A stretch of DNA of 64,000 bases from Caldilineaceae bacterium (GCA_022827195.1 JAJDTL010000022.1:1-64000), one strand, 5' to 3'. Shown: positions 33,965 to 45,327, counted from the stretch's first letter. Numbers and translations are program-made. The notes: a model not told the origin generated them from the sequence alone.

Positions 33965-34003
33965 GACCACGAAGAGGCGTTCAGCGAACGCCTCTTCGTG
34001 GTC
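33965..34003. repeat. Perfect 18-bp inverted repeat in the divergent gap before proB
   Basis: Left arm 33965-33982 and right arm 33986-34003 are exact complements with a 3-base AGC loop. It lies between the divergent surface-protein and proB genes, in a 545-base gap without other genes. No T tract flanks it, so it is not a typical terminator; it could be a cruciform, protein-binding site or transcript stability element. Confidence 0.85.
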
Positions 34004-34184
34004 AATTTCGGGTTAAACCACCTGCTTGGCGCGTATTGTTATCTGATAATCTTAGCACAAGGAAAAACCTCAACAAAAACGGGTATATTCCTGGCAAAGA
34101 GGTGTGCGCGGAGGCCGGGGCGCGGCATCGCATTCCCCGCCCGTCTACCCCTGCGGTTCGCAAACCAAACTGAGCCTGAAATGA

Positions 34185-34214
34185 TTGCCGAAACGTTTGC
34201 CACTGCATTATACT
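34185..34214 (+). promoter_or_regulatory. Candidate promoter of proBA
   Basis: TTGCCG (34185-34190) and TATACT (34209-34214) with an 18-base spacer, about 95 bases before the proB start. Both boxes match the consensus at four to five positions. Confidence 0.5.
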
Positions 34215-34309
34215 GTTGGCGTAGCTGTCCAGAGCATCTTCCACCCTTTTCGGCGCTTCGCACTTTGCGCGCCATCGCGCGGGCGAACGCTATTGAAGGC
34301 AAGGCACCG

Positions 34310-35413
34310 ATGTACCGCAGAATCGTCGTCAAGCTGGGGACCGGTGTGCTCACCAAGGGCACCCGTTTCCTGAATCAGCCGCAGATGGTCGAATTGACGC
34401 GTCAGATCGCCTCGCTCCATCACGAGGATAAGGAGTTGATCATCTGCACTTCTGGCGCGCAGGCTGCTGGCCGGGCGCTTCTGGACTTTCCCTCGCTGCC
34501 TTCCAGTCTTTCCAGCCGTCAGATGCTCGCCGCAGTGGGCCAGAGCAGGCTCATGCTCCTGTGGGGGCGCTTCTTTGAGATCTACGGCATTCTCGTCGGT
34601 CAGATCCTGTTGACCAGGGCGGATACCGAAAATCGCCACCGTTTCCTGAACGCGCGCGACACCTTCAACGATCTGATTAAGCACGGAATCGTACCAGTCG
34701 TCAACGAGAACGACGCCGTTGCCGTCGAGGAGATCAAGGTTGGCGACAACGATAACCTTTCTGCACTGGTGGCTGTGTTGACCGACGCCGATCTGCTGTT
34801 GATGTTGACCGATCAACAGGGGCTGTTTACTGCAGATCCGCGCACCGACCCCAACGCACGGCTGATCCCTGAAGTTCAGGAGATCGACGACTCATTGCGC
34901 GCCTCGGCCGGTAGCAGTCAGTCCGGCCTGGGGATCGGCGGCATGAGCACAAAGCTGGAGGCGGCGGATATTGCCCGCCGGGCCGGGACCGACGTCGTCA
35001 TCGCCGCCGGGAGCGCGCCCGACGTGATCCTTCAGGCGGTTGCCGGAGAGCAGGTCGGCACACGCTTTCCCGCGCAGGAGAACCCGTTGGAGAACCGCAA
35101 ACGTTGGATCCTGGCAGGCCCCGCGCCGTCGGGATGCCTGATGGTGGATTCAGGCGCGGCCAAGGCATTGCGCCGCGATGGAAACAGCTTGCTACCGGTC
35201 GGGATTACCGCTGTGGAAGGTGAATTTGAAAGGGGTGACGCCGTATTTGTGCGCGAGACGAATGGCCCGGATCTGGCGCGCGGCATCACACGGTACAGCA
35301 GCAATGACCTGAATCGAATTCGCGGCTGTCAGTCCCATGCGATCGGCGATCAGCTGGGCTACGACTACGGGCCGGTGGTGCTTCACCGCAACGATATGAT
35401 CGTTTTGGAGTAG
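34310..35413 (+). CDS. proB: Glutamate 5-kinase
   Basis: A 367-residue enzyme for the first step of proline synthesis (glutamate plus ATP to glutamyl-5-phosphate). The amino-acid kinase domain (1-255) shows [44 protein letters not shown] and [12 protein letters not shown]; a PUA domain follows (about 275-365, [32 protein letters not shown]). The ATG at 34310 with an AAGG site gives the standard length; the long upstream frame is not coding. It precedes proA by 16 bases and its product is probably channelled to ProA. Confidence 0.96.
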   Translation: MYRRIVVKLGTGVLTKGTRFLNQPQMVELTRQIASLHHEDKELIICTSGAQAAGRALLDFPSLPSSLSSRQMLAAVGQSRLMLLWGRFFEIYGILVGQILLTRADTENRHRFLNARDTFNDLIKHGIVPVVNENDAVAVEEIKVGDNDNLSALVAVLTDADLLLMLTDQQGLFTADPRTDPNARLIPEVQEIDDSLRASAGSSQSGLGIGGMSTKLEAADIARRAGTDVVIAAGSAPDVILQAVAGEQVGTRFPAQENPLENRKRWILAGPAPSGCLMVDSGAAKALRRDGNSLLPVGITAVEGEFERGDAVFVRETNGPDLARGITRYSSNDLNRIRGCQSHAIGDQLGYDYGPVVLHRNDMIVLE

Positions 35414-35429
35414 AGGTTGGGAGGGGGAA

Positions 35430-36761
35430 ATGGCGACCGCTGTGAGGGAACCAGGCATCCGTCAGGAGAGTTCGTCCGGAAACGGCCAGGCAGCGCCGCA
35501 GGCAGTTGACCTGGAGGCGATGGGGCGCGCCGCGCGGCAGGCAAGCCGCAAACTGGCCGCGCTGACGTCAACACAGAAGAACGCCGCGCTTCACGCGATC
35601 GCGGACGCGCTTGAGGAAAGGAGCGCCGAAGTGCTGGCGCAGAACGAGCTCGACATTTCCGCAGGCCACGCCAACGGACTCAGCGAGGCGCTGCTCGACC
35701 GGCTGCTGCTGACACCCGAACGAATGCGGGGGCTGGCTGACGATACACGGCGCGTGGCCGCTCTGCCGGACCCGGTGGGCGCAGAATTGGAAAGTCGCGT
35801 GCTGCCGAACGGAATTCGCCTCAGCCGCCGCCGCATTCCGATCGGCGTCCTCGGCGTCATCTACGAGGCCCGTCCCAACACAACCATCGATATCGCCGTC
35901 CTCAGCCTCAAGACCGGCAACGCCGTCATCCTGCGCGGCGGCAAAGAGACCCTCCGCAGCAACCTGGCCCTGGTGTCCGTTATCGGCGGCGCGCTGGACC
36001 AGCAGGGCCTGCCCGGCGCAGCGATTCAATACATCGGCAACCCGGACCGGGAACTGGTCTCCCGTTTTCTTCGAATGGATGAGTACGTAGATATGCTTAT
36101 CCCCCGCGGCGGCAACAGCCTCCACCGCCTCTGTCGCGAGCAGAGCACAATACCGGTGATCACCGGCGGCATCGGCATCTGCCACTACTACGTCGATGTC
36201 AGCGCCGAGCAGGAGCGAGGGCTTGATGTCATTGTGAATGCCCGCACGCAGCGGCCTTCCGTCTGCAATGCGCTCGATACGCTGCTCGTCAATCGCGGCA
36301 TCGCAGCCGAATTTCTGCCTAAGCTGGCGCGGCGCATGGCCGGGTGCGGCGTGGAGATGCGTGCAGCGCCCGACGCGCTTCCCCTTCTTGAAGGCCATGG
36401 GGCAACCGTTCTGCCGGCAGGGCCGGAGGACTGGGACACCGAATGGATGACACTGATCCTGGGCGTCAAACTGGTGGACTCACTCGACGAGGCCATCGCT
36501 CACATTCAGGAGCACAGCCAAGACCACTCCGACGGCATTCTCACGCAGGACTGGAACAACGCCCAGCGCTTCGTCGATGCCGTCAACTCCTCGGCCGTAT
36601 TCGTCAACGCCAGCACCCGCTTCAACGACGGCGGCCAGTTCGGCCTCGGTGCCGAAGTCGCAATCAGCACGCAGAAGCTCCACGCCCGCGGACCGATGGG
36701 GCTGGAGGAGCTGACCACATACAAGTGGATTGTCCTGGGCGATATGCACGTACGGGAGTAG
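35430..36761 (+). CDS. proA: Glutamate-5-semialdehyde dehydrogenase
   Basis: A 443-residue NADPH-dependent aldehyde-dehydrogenase-fold enzyme making glutamate-5-semialdehyde in proline synthesis. Catalytic C279 lies in [38 protein letters not shown] and the final [35 protein letters not shown] are family signatures. About 25 extra residues at the N-terminus are low complexity. In operon with proB and ended by a palindromic hairpin. Confidence 0.96.
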   Translation: MATAVREPGIRQESSSGNGQAAPQAVDLEAMGRAARQASRKLAALTSTQKNAALHAIADALEERSAEVLAQNELDISAGHANGLSEALLDRLLLTPERMRGLADDTRRVAALPDPVGAELESRVLPNGIRLSRRRIPIGVLGVIYEARPNTTIDIAVLSLKTGNAVILRGGKETLRSNLALVSVIGGALDQQGLPGAAIQYIGNPDRELVSRFLRMDEYVDMLIPRGGNSLHRLCREQSTIPVITGGIGICHYYVDVSAEQERGLDVIVNARTQRPSVCNALDTLLVNRGIAAEFLPKLARRMAGCGVEMRAAPDALPLLEGHGATVLPAGPEDWDTEWMTLILGVKLVDSLDEAIAHIQEHSQDHSDGILTQDWNNAQRFVDAVNSSAVFVNASTRFNDGGQFGLGAEVAISTQKLHARGPMGLEELTTYKWIVLGDMHVRE

Positions 36762-36783
36762 CTTTCAGGCGATCGTTCTTTCG

Positions 36784-36805
36784 ACCGGGGCCGCGCGGCC
36801 CCGGT
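36784..36805. terminator. Perfect 22-bp palindrome between proA and the FGGY kinase
   Basis: A fully self-complementary GC-rich sequence in the 52-base gap between convergent genes, followed by TTTCCC on the + side and preceded by a short AAAG stretch for the minus direction. Likely a bidirectional terminator. Confidence 0.6.
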
Positions 36806-36813
36806 TTCCCGTT

Positions 36814-38256
36814 CTACGGCTCGACTGCGTCCGCGTAGTCCAGCAGCGCCGCCGCGGCCGTCTCCAAATCTCCGAAGATTCCCAAGCCAACCGACGCCGC
36901 CACCGCTGCACCCACCGCCGCCTCTTCGGCGTGGCTCGGAATCAGCAACGTTTTCTCGAAGCGCCGCGCCAGGATCTGGGCCAGCAGACGGTTCTGGCGC
37001 ACGCCGTTGCCCGCGCCCACAAGGAGCGGCGGCTCTCCCACGACCGGATTCATCTGTTCGTAAAAGGCGAAGAAGCCGTCCGCCATGCCCTCAAGCAGAG
37101 CGCGCGCGAAATGGGCCGGCGTGAAGTTGTCCGGCGAGAGCCCCCTGACCGAAGCGCGCAGCCCCGGGTCGGTGCGGCTGCCTGTGAAAAATGGCTCGCA
37201 TCGCAGCCCGTCACTGCCCGCCGGCGCCGTTGCCGCCAGCTCCGTCATTCGTTCATAGAGGTCGTCTGGCGATTCTGCCTCCAGGAGTTGGGCGCCCACC
37301 AGCTGGAAAAAACGCTGCAAATAGGCATAGGAACGACCCCCGAACAACCCTCCCCCTATCAACAGATACTGACCCTCGGGAAAAGGGCGGTTCTCCAACC
37401 CGGGAATGAAGTGAAAATTGTCGGTGCGGGCAGAAATCTGGCCGCCTGTTCCGACGTTCAGGAGCAGACTCCGGCCCGGCTCCGGCGCGCTGCCGATGAA
37501 ACTGGCCTGATTGTCCCCCAATGCAACCGTCACCGGCGTGCCCGGCTCCAGTCCGACAGCTTCAGCCAGCTCGCGCCGCAACCCTCCCACAATGTCCCCG
37601 GCGCCGCCGATCAAAGGGAAGAGACCCGCCGGCAGCTCCAACCGCTCCAACAGCGCCGAATCCCAGCAGTTTGCCCGGATGTCGAAGATCCCGGAGCTGC
37701 CTGCCAGTGTCGGTTCACAGACCACCGTCGCGCCGGTCAGGAAAGAGACAACCGCATCAGGTACAAAGCAGGCAATCACCGGGGGCTCGGGCAGAGCATC
37801 CTGCAAACTGAGCCAGTATAGGCTGGGGCCGAGAAACCCAGCTGCAGGCAGGCAGCCGGTGTTTCGGAAGGCCCCGCGGCCTCCCGCGGCAGCGATAAGG
37901 CGCTCCAGCACCGACCTGTCAGAACCGGGCAGCGGCTCCTGCACCCGCAAATCCTGCCAGGTAATCGCGGGCCCTGCCGGCGAGGCATCCGGTCCGATCA
38001 GCGCAACGCCGTGCTGCTGGCCGGTAACACCGATGCCTTGTATGTCGGTAGAGGCCAAATCGGCCTGCGCCACCAATCCCGCCAGGCACTGCACCGACAG
38101 CTCGTACAGTCGTGACAAGTCCAGTTCGGCGCGGCCGGGTCCGGGAGACGAACCGGCGCGATTGGCAACGGTCCGGTGGGCTACCTGGCTTCCGCTCGCC
38201 GGGTCCAGCGCGACGGCGCTCAGCGAAGTTGTGCCGATGTCGAGTCCGATCAGCAT
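36814..38256 (-). CDS. FGGY-family carbohydrate kinase
   Basis: A 480-residue sugar kinase of the xylulokinase/sedoheptulokinase group. Both ATPase-fold halves are seen: phosphate 1 (LIGLDIGTTSLSAV), GVTGQQHGV, the ALGDNQASF phosphate 2 region, and the adenosine motif (LLVGAGNGVRQNRLLAQ). The ATG at 38256 is preferred to a TTG two codons upstream. Sequence alone does not fix the sugar; sedoheptulose or xylulose are reasonable. It stands next to a PhyH dioxygenase and an aldehyde dehydrogenase on the opposite strand. Confidence 0.88.
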   Translation of the reverse strand: MLIGLDIGTTSLSAVALDPASGSQVAHRTVANRAGSSPGPGRAELDLSRLYELSVQCLAGLVAQADLASTDIQGIGVTGQQHGVALIGPDASPAGPAITWQDLRVQEPLPGSDRSVLERLIAAAGGRGAFRNTGCLPAAGFLGPSLYWLSLQDALPEPPVIACFVPDAVVSFLTGATVVCEPTLAGSSGIFDIRANCWDSALLERLELPAGLFPLIGGAGDIVGGLRRELAEAVGLEPGTPVTVALGDNQASFIGSAPEPGRSLLLNVGTGGQISARTDNFHFIPGLENRPFPEGQYLLIGGGLFGGRSYAYLQRFFQLVGAQLLEAESPDDLYERMTELAATAPAGSDGLRCEPFFTGSRTDPGLRASVRGLSPDNFTPAHFARALLEGMADGFFAFYEQMNPVVGEPPLLVGAGNGVRQNRLLAQILARRFEKTLLIPSHAEEAAVGAAVAASVGLGIFGDLETAAAALLDYADAVEP

Positions 38257-38408
38257 GGCCAAGGCCCCATAAGGCCCCCTGAGTGCGTGAAGAGAGGCAC
38301 CATCCCGTCAGTACTTCCCGACAGGAGTGAAATGATTGTACCGCAGGATGAGGCCTGGATGCATACAAACTTCGCTGTGTCAGAATGGAAAGCCGCCACT
38401 CTCTCTGT

Positions 38409-38414
38409 TACAAT
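38409..38414 (+). promoter_or_regulatory. Extended -10 element before the PhyH-aldehyde dehydrogenase pair
   Basis: TACAAT preceded by TGT forms an extended -10 box 111 bases before the PhyH start; no -35 is recognisable. Confidence 0.35.
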
Positions 38415-38524
38415 AGAGACGGTCGCGCAATTAGGGCTTGCAGTCAGGTCAATTCTCTCCGCAATTCGTGCGGGCCGGCCTACCTATCGCCGCTTCGTGC
38501 TACACTTTCGAGAGAGGGAACACT

Positions 38525-39316
38525 ATGACGACAATCGCCAGCGCACGGGAAGAGCGGGCCCAATTGATCCGTGACGGCTACTGCGTTTTCGAGCAGGTGC
38601 TGTCTCCCGAAATGCTGGCCCGCGTGCGCGCTGCCAGTGACGGCCTCATAGACGTACAGTCTGCCGAGCACTTCGAAGAGCAGAAATCCACCGGCAGCAT
38701 GATCAGCGTCTATGATGACCCCTTCTTCGCCGAACTGGTGGCCTATCAACCTGCTCTCGATGCGCTGACTGCACTCGGCTATCCAAAGCCGCGTTGGTCC
38801 TCCGGCTTTGTCATCAGCAAGCCCGGCCACTCGCCGCCCCTTTTCTGGCATCAGGACTGGTGGGGATGGAACGATCCGCTCAGCTACACCGACCTCCCTC
38901 TGCAGCTCTTTGCCATGTACTATCTGGTCGACACGCGCATCGAGAACGGCTGCCTGCGGGTCATCTCCGGCTCCCATCGCAGGCGCCATCGCATGCACGA
39001 CGTCGTTCATACTGCCCATACCGATGAGTTGCGGCGGGCCACCGACCCAACCCATCCGGCCTATCAGCCGATGCCCGAAGATCAGGCTGTGCCCGTGCGC
39101 GCCGGCGATCTGGTGATAGGTGATTCCAGACTTCTCCACGGCTCCTACGCCAACCGGACCGATGAACGGCGCACAGTCATTACGATCTGGTACCATCCGA
39201 ATTTCGACATCTCCTCGCCCCGCATCCAGTCCAATTTTGAGCCGTACGCAGACACGTGTAGTCGACTGGCCGCCGCAGGCGCAAAAACTCGTCCAGAGAT
39301 TGGTTCCAACATATGA
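38525..39316 (+). CDS. Phytanoyl-CoA dioxygenase family protein, C-terminus frameshifted
   Basis: A 263-residue Fe(II)/2-oxoglutarate oxygenase of the PhyH family, on a double-stranded beta-helix fold. Iron ligands H109, D111 (FWHQDWWGW) and H205 (LLHGSYANR) are present with a downstream Arg for 2-oxoglutarate. The ATG at 38525 follows a GAGGG site. After about residue 247 the frame ends in unremarkable sequence, while the next frame (+1) from about 39263 to 39371 encodes a family-like ending (LVQRLVPTYEGDEEPLEW, then NRVPG). One extra base near 39260-39290 would explain this, so the true protein is probably about 280 residues, or the gene carries a real frameshift. Substrate unknown. Confidence 0.85.
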   Translation: MTTIASAREERAQLIRDGYCVFEQVLSPEMLARVRAASDGLIDVQSAEHFEEQKSTGSMISVYDDPFFAELVAYQPALDALTALGYPKPRWSSGFVISKPGHSPPLFWHQDWWGWNDPLSYTDLPLQLFAMYYLVDTRIENGCLRVISGSHRRRHRMHDVVHTAHTDELRRATDPTHPAYQPMPEDQAVPVRAGDLVIGDSRLLHGSYANRTDERRTVITIWYHPNFDISSPRIQSNFEPYADTCSRLAAAGAKTRPEIGSNI

Positions 39317-39457
39317 GGGTGATGAAGAGCCGCTGGAGTGGAACCGCGTGCCCGGACGTGAACTGAAGTGACCATCGCCTGCGCAATTCGCACGGCGTTC
39401 GTACATTCAACAAAGCAACCAGTGTGAAAAGACAGAGACAATAAGGAGAAAAAATCG

Positions 39458-40876
39458 ATGAAAATGCACATTGGCGGACAATGGGTGGATAAGTCCGAAA
39501 AGATCGAAGTACTGCACCCGTTTGACGGCTCCGTCATCGACACCATTCCCAAGGGGGATGCGGCCGATGTCGAACTGGCCCTCGCAACCGCCGAACGCGG
39601 CGCCAAAGTCATGGCCGGTCTGACCGGCTACGAACGCTACGAGATCCTGCACAGGGCTGCCCACCTGATGGAGGAGCGCAACGAAGATCTCGCTCGCACG
39701 ATCACACTCGAAGAGGGAAAAATCATCGCCGAGGGGCGGATCGAGGCCTCGCGCGCGGTTGAGATCATCGCCCTTTCAGCCGAAGAGGCCAAGCGTCTTG
39801 GCGGCGAGGTGGTGCCGCTCGACGGCGCACCCGGCGCCGCGGGCAAGTTCGGTTTCACCGTGCGCGTGCCGTGCGGCGTCATCGTCGGCATCAGTCCATT
39901 TAACTTCCCCCTGCACTTGGTCTGCCACAAGATTGGCCCGGCGCTGGCCGCGGGCAATGCCATCATCCTGAAGCCGGCGACCGACACGCCCCTGTCTGCG
40001 CTCAAGCTGGTCGAGATCTTCCTCGAGGCCGGCACGCCGCCGGAGGCGCTGCAGTGTCTCACCGGTTCCGGTGCAACGATTGGCGACGCCCTTTGCGCCG
40101 ATTCACGCGTGCGCAAGATCACCTTCACCGGCAGCCGCGATATCGGCGAGCACATCTGCCGCACAGCCGGGCTCAAGCGCGTAACGATGGAGCTCGGCTC
40201 GAACGCGCCGCTGATCGTCATGCCCGACGCCGACCCCGAAAGGGTAGCAGCAGCAGCTGCGATGTCGGGCTATTCCAACGCCGGCCAGGTCTGCATCTCC
40301 ACCCAGCGCGTCGTCACCCACGAGAAGATTTACGGCGACTTTCTCGACGCCTTCAAGGCGACGGTTGAGAACATCACAACTGGCGATCCGCTCGCCGAAT
40401 CGACCAAGATGGGACCGATGATCCGCGAGGACGATGCCGTGCGGGTGAACCAATGGGTTGAAGAGGCTGTGAGCGGCGGCGCCGAACTTGTCCTCGGCGG
40501 CCAGCGAAACGGCCAGATGTACCAGCCGACGATCGTGTCAAACGTGAGCCCGGAAATGAAGATCTCCTGCGACGAGGTCTTTGGTCCCGTCGTAGGCGTG
40601 ACCCCCGTCAGCGACATCGACGAGGCGATCGCTCTCGCCAACGACACGAACTACGGTCTGAGCGCGGCGATCTTCACCCAGAACATCGACTGGGCGATGA
40701 GGTTTGTGCAGGAGGTCGAATCGGGCAACCTGCACGTCAACTGGGGCACCCAGTGGCGGGCTGACCTGATGCCCTACGGGGGCGTCAAGGAGAGCGGCAT
40801 GGGCAAGGAAGGCCCGAAGTATGCCATTGAGGAGATGACCGAGACCAAGATGGCGGTCTTCCATCTGAGCAGCTGA
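39458..40876 (+). CDS. NAD(P)-dependent aldehyde dehydrogenase
   Basis: A 472-residue aldehyde dehydrogenase with catalytic C279 (GQVCIS), general base E245 (MELGSNAP), FTGSRDIGEHI cofactor loop and SPFNFPLHLVCHK. Preceded by a strong AAGGAG site. The closest resemblance by eye is to the lactaldehyde/glycolaldehyde/sulfoacetaldehyde group. It follows the PhyH oxygenase by about 90 bases on the same strand, so it may oxidise an aldehyde released by that hydroxylation (inference). Confidence 0.9.
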   Translation: MKMHIGGQWVDKSEKIEVLHPFDGSVIDTIPKGDAADVELALATAERGAKVMAGLTGYERYEILHRAAHLMEERNEDLARTITLEEGKIIAEGRIEASRAVEIIALSAEEAKRLGGEVVPLDGAPGAAGKFGFTVRVPCGVIVGISPFNFPLHLVCHKIGPALAAGNAIILKPATDTPLSALKLVEIFLEAGTPPEALQCLTGSGATIGDALCADSRVRKITFTGSRDIGEHICRTAGLKRVTMELGSNAPLIVMPDADPERVAAAAAMSGYSNAGQVCISTQRVVTHEKIYGDFLDAFKATVENITTGDPLAESTKMGPMIREDDAVRVNQWVEEAVSGGAELVLGGQRNGQMYQPTIVSNVSPEMKISCDEVFGPVVGVTPVSDIDEAIALANDTNYGLSAAIFTQNIDWAMRFVQEVESGNLHVNWGTQWRADLMPYGGVKESGMGKEGPKYAIEEMTETKMAVFHLSS

Positions 40877-40914
40877 TTAGGGGTACAGCGGTCAGTTCCG
40901 GCCAAAAAATCTTC

Positions 40915-41865
40915 TCAACAACGGCAGGCATTGGCGCGGGCGGGTTCCCGCGTCGATGGCTGCCGTTTCGTTTTGTCCCCGCGGCTGTGAAAGATCGCCA
41001 GCCGGAACTCGTTGTCCATCTCCGGCTCCTCGATCGACAGCCAGTTTTCGGCGGCGAACGTTACGGTACAAGGGCCGAAAGAGCATATCGTGAGTTGCCG
41101 TGCCTTTGCTTCGTCGCGCAGTCGCTTGAGGACCTTCTGCAGCATCTGCCCGCGAAATGGCGAAAAGAGAAAATAAACTGTGCCTTTGCAGAGGTCGGCG
41201 TTGCGTGCGTCACCGTGTTCGAATGTCACGCCGCTGACGCCCAGCGCGGCGGCCTCCTGCTCGGCCTGTTCCACGAAGGCCGGCATCACCTCCAGCCCAA
41301 CCGCCTCCACGCCCGTCAACAGATGCACCAGGAGCACGACTTGGCCCAATCCGGAGCCGATATCGACGAACCTGTCTGCAGACGTCATTGGGACCCGGTC
41401 AACCAGCTCGAGAAGGGCGCCCACCGGGGCCGGCTCGTAGTGGATCATCTCGCTGTCGCCGCCGTTCCACCGCTGCGGCGGGCTGTCACTTCGGAACAGA
41501 CCCGCGGCCAAAGCGTCCGCTGCCTCCCCACGCCAGTGCAGACAGGCCTTATCGCCGGGTCGGTAATTGCCGTTGTCCTCGAACAGAGTGCGAAGTTGAT
41601 GCGGTGTGACAGCACCGGCGCTGATGCGGGCGCGAAGCTCTTGATAGAGCGCCTGGTTCCGCCGCGCCAGATCGGCCTGCATCACTCGAACGCGCTGCTC
41701 CTGGTTTGAGGCCGGCTGTTCTCCGGCGCGTAGCCGGTAGGCTTCCGCCAGAAAGTCGAGCCTCTTCAGCGCCAGAAAGCGCCCGGTCAGGTTGTCACCA
41801 TCGTAGAGGGATTGGTCCTTCTCCAGCGCGCCCAAATCCCGCTCCAACTGCGCCAGTTCGGGCAT
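40915..41865 (-). CDS. SAM-dependent methyltransferase
   Basis: A 316-residue protein with an N-terminal helical domain (1-140) and a Rossmann methyltransferase domain with motif I (RFVDIGSGLGQVVLLVHLLTG), motif II-like VEAVGLEVMPAFVEQAE and HGDARNADL. No catalytic NPPY or cysteine is seen, and the arrangement is broadly DOT1/histone-methyltransferase-like; the substrate is unknown. The ATG at 41865 is chosen because a GGAG site lies six bases before it; a TTG at 41895 would overlap rimO. It follows rimO by 22 bases. Confidence 0.75.
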   Translation of the reverse strand: MPELAQLERDLGALEKDQSLYDGDNLTGRFLALKRLDFLAEAYRLRAGEQPASNQEQRVRVMQADLARRNQALYQELRARISAGAVTPHQLRTLFEDNGNYRPGDKACLHWRGEAADALAAGLFRSDSPPQRWNGGDSEMIHYEPAPVGALLELVDRVPMTSADRFVDIGSGLGQVVLLVHLLTGVEAVGLEVMPAFVEQAEQEAAALGVSGVTFEHGDARNADLCKGTVYFLFSPFRGQMLQKVLKRLRDEAKARQLTICSFGPCTVTFAAENWLSIEEPEMDNEFRLAIFHSRGDKTKRQPSTREPARANACRC

Positions 41866-41887
41866 TGCTGTCTCCGCCAGGGGTCGG

Positions 41888-43297
<1,410 letters not shown>

Positions 43298-43463
43298 CAA
43301 CCGCCCCCTAATTCCAATTCACTCGGACGAATCGCGCGGAAGACGCGCAATTATGGCTTGCGAACTCGAGCATAGTCAGGCCATTGTAGCACAGAAAACG
43401 ATAGTGTTTTAGTCGGTCGGCGAGGTAAAACGCACACATTGGGGATGCATGTGGGGTAGCCGG

Positions 43464-44060
43464 CTAAGGGGGGCGGATCCGATCCAGCAAGGCGTCCATC
43501 TCCTGCTGACCTGCGATCGGCCCGACGACGATTTCAACGATTTTGCCTTCGGGGCTGATAAAAAAGGTCTCCGGCACGCCTTGAATTCGATAGCGTCGCG
43601 CGGCCCGGCTGCGCAGGTCCGGGCCGTTGGGGTAGGTGACATCAAACTCTGCCAGATAGGCGAGCGCGGCCGGCTCCTGGTCCAAATAGTCGAGACCGAG
43701 GAAGACGATGCCGTTCTCCTTCTCGCGGCGCCACGTCTGCTCCAGTAGCGCGGCCTCCTCGCGGCAAGGGGCGCACCAGCTGGCCCAGAAGTTGACGACA
43801 ACACCCTTGCCCCGCAGATCGCGCAGGACAACCTCCTCGCCGTCGAAAGTCGCGAAACTCAGCTCCGGCGCCTCGCCCGCTGCCCGCTGCCCGTCCTTTA
43901 TCGTCTTCCACAGTCCTACTGCCAGGAGGACAATAAAGAGCAGGATGACGCCGACGAAGAAGATTCGCCACATACTCACGGCGCGGGCGGATGGTGGTTC
44001 TGCTTGCCCAGGCGTTTCCAACTGCGCCCCCCGCTCGAGGCGCTCAGTCAATTCAGTCAT
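43464..44060 (-). CDS. Membrane-anchored thioredoxin-like protein (CcmG/ResA type)
   Basis: A 198-residue protein with one membrane helix (about 32-51) and an external thioredoxin fold carrying the active site W95-C96-APC99 ([10 protein letters not shown]) and cis-Pro in [12 protein letters not shown]. Such proteins reduce the apocytochrome c CxxCH cysteines before heme attachment. Its start overlaps the stop of the CcmH-like gene by eight bases. Together they form a partial cytochrome c maturation set; the heme lyase and chaperone genes are elsewhere. Confidence 0.9.
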   Translation of the reverse strand: MTELTERLERGAQLETPGQAEPPSARAVSMWRIFFVGVILLFIVLLAVGLWKTIKDGQRAAGEAPELSFATFDGEEVVLRDLRGKGVVVNFWASWCAPCREEAALLEQTWRREKENGIVFLGLDYLDQEPAALAYLAEFDVTYPNGPDLRSRAARRYRIQGVPETFFISPEGKIVEIVVGPIAGQQEMDALLDRIRPP

Positions 44061-44586
44061 AGCGAGCTAATTCCTCATCCAGCCGCCGCTCATGTTCGTC
44101 GACTTCAGCGCCTCCTGCCCTTGCCGATGAGAGCCGCAGCGGCCGCGCCATCTGCTGCATGCGCAACCAGAGGAAGAGACCGCCTCCCGCAACCGCCACA
44201 ACCGGCACAATCCACGCCAGCCAGTTAAACCCCTGCCGCGGCGGCTCGCCCAGAATCTGCGGCCCATACTGCTCCAGAAAATAGTCTCGAATCGACTGCG
44301 CGTCCTCGCCTTCGGCCAATTTGATGGCAATAACCTCCCTCATCTGCGTGCAGGCCTTCAGTTCGCAACTGTCCAGGCGCAGCCTGCCCCCGCACAGCGG
44401 GCACCACAGATGCCGGGCCACCCTGTTCACTTCGTCGGCTGTGATCTCAGTTGTCTCGCTCTGCGCCCACAGAGGTGGGCTGCCGCCGATGGCGAGCAGT
44501 AACCACGCCGTCAATATCGCGACGTTTAGAATGGCTGAATGCGTCTTAATTTTGCAGAATATGCGTGCTGTGAAGGGAGAGGACAT
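44053..44586 (-). CDS. CcmH-like cytochrome c maturation protein
   Basis: A 177-residue protein with a signal peptide (about 20-41), the CcmH motif W61-C62-PLC65 in a helical domain, and a C-terminal membrane helix (about 122-145). Two additional cysteines follow (C74, C79) in [13 protein letters not shown], where the classical motif has LRCPxCQNxSIxDS. CcmH/CcmG pass electrons to apocytochrome c. It lies 27 bases after a DtxR regulator gene and overlaps the CcmG gene. Confidence 0.85.
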   Translation of the reverse strand: MSSPFTARIFCKIKTHSAILNVAILTAWLLLAIGGSPPLWAQSETTEITADEVNRVARHLWCPLCGGRLRLDSCELKACTQMREVIAIKLAEGEDAQSIRDYFLEQYGPQILGEPPRQGFNWLAWIVPVVAVAGGGLFLWLRMQQMARPLRLSSARAGGAEVDEHERRLDEELARYD

Positions 44587-44613
44587 GCGTGTATTGCGCA
44601 GAAGGATGCGCGG

Positions 44614-45327
44614 CTACGCGGCGGGCTGCTCAGCCAACTTCACGAAGAGGCGTTTGGCCAAAGAGCGGCCAATGATTTTGACGAGGCTTTCAGGGTCGGT
44701 CTGCGGGGCATCGTCCTCTACTTGCACGATGCTCGGCCCGTCAAAAGGTTCAACATTCAGCACCTTGATCTGATAGCCCGGCACCAGGTTCAGCTGCGAC
44801 AGGTAGCGCAGCATCGGCGCGTTGTGGTTGGCCACCCGGCGCAGTTCGCCCGTTTGCCCCGGCCGCAGTTCCGCCAGACTGACCAGGTTCTCCTTCTTGA
44901 CCTGACCGTCTTCGTTCGGAACCGGGTCGCCGTGCGGGCAGTGGGTTGGGAAATTGCAGATAATCTCCATGCGCTTTTCGAACTCTGCGCTGATGGCGTG
45001 CTCCAGCCGCATCGCCTCCGCCTTCACCTGGTCCCAGGTAAAGCCCATCACCTCGATGAGGAAAACCTCCAACAGCCGGTGTCTGCGCAGGAGTTGCAAC
45101 GCAGCCAAGCGGCCCTGGTCGGTCAACCGGATACCGGCAGCCGGCGAGCGGACCACGTGGCCCGATTCGGTCAGCCGTTTGGTCATGCTGCTGGCCGCGG
45201 CCGGCGACACTTCCATCTTCTGCGCCAGCACAGTGGTGGAGATCCTGTCGCTGGTCTCGCCCAACTCGTAGATCGCCACGAGATAGTCGAGCATCCCATC
45301 GGTGATGATGTTGCAGAATGTGCGCAT
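44614..45327 (-). CDS. DtxR-family metal-dependent transcriptional regulator
   Basis: A 237-residue regulator with an N-terminal winged helix (ISTTVLAQKMEVSPAAASSMTKRLTESGHV), a dimerisation and metal-binding domain (HRLLEVFLIEVMGFTWDQVKAEAMRLEHAIS, NFPTHCPHGDPVP) and a C-terminal SH3-like FeoA domain. The HCPHGDP motif is the usual metal-site region of IdeR/MntR proteins, which sense Fe or Mn. It heads a run with ccmH and ccmG, tying metal status to cytochrome c maturation. A near-perfect promoter drives it. Confidence 0.92.
   Translation of the reverse strand: MRTFCNIITDGMLDYLVAIYELGETSDRISTTVLAQKMEVSPAAASSMTKRLTESGHVVRSPAAGIRLTDQGRLAALQLLRRHRLLEVFLIEVMGFTWDQVKAEAMRLEHAISAEFEKRMEIICNFPTHCPHGDPVPNEDGQVKKENLVSLAELRPGQTGELRRVANHNAPMLRYLSQLNLVPGYQIKVLNVEPFDGPSIVQVEDDAPQTDPESLVKIIGRSLAKRLFVKLAEQPAA

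Noticed and set aside
33767-34309. N-terminal extension of proB by 181 codons
   Set aside because: The extension has no similarity, crosses the 18-bp inverted repeat and promoter, and the ATG at 34310 gives standard ProB length.
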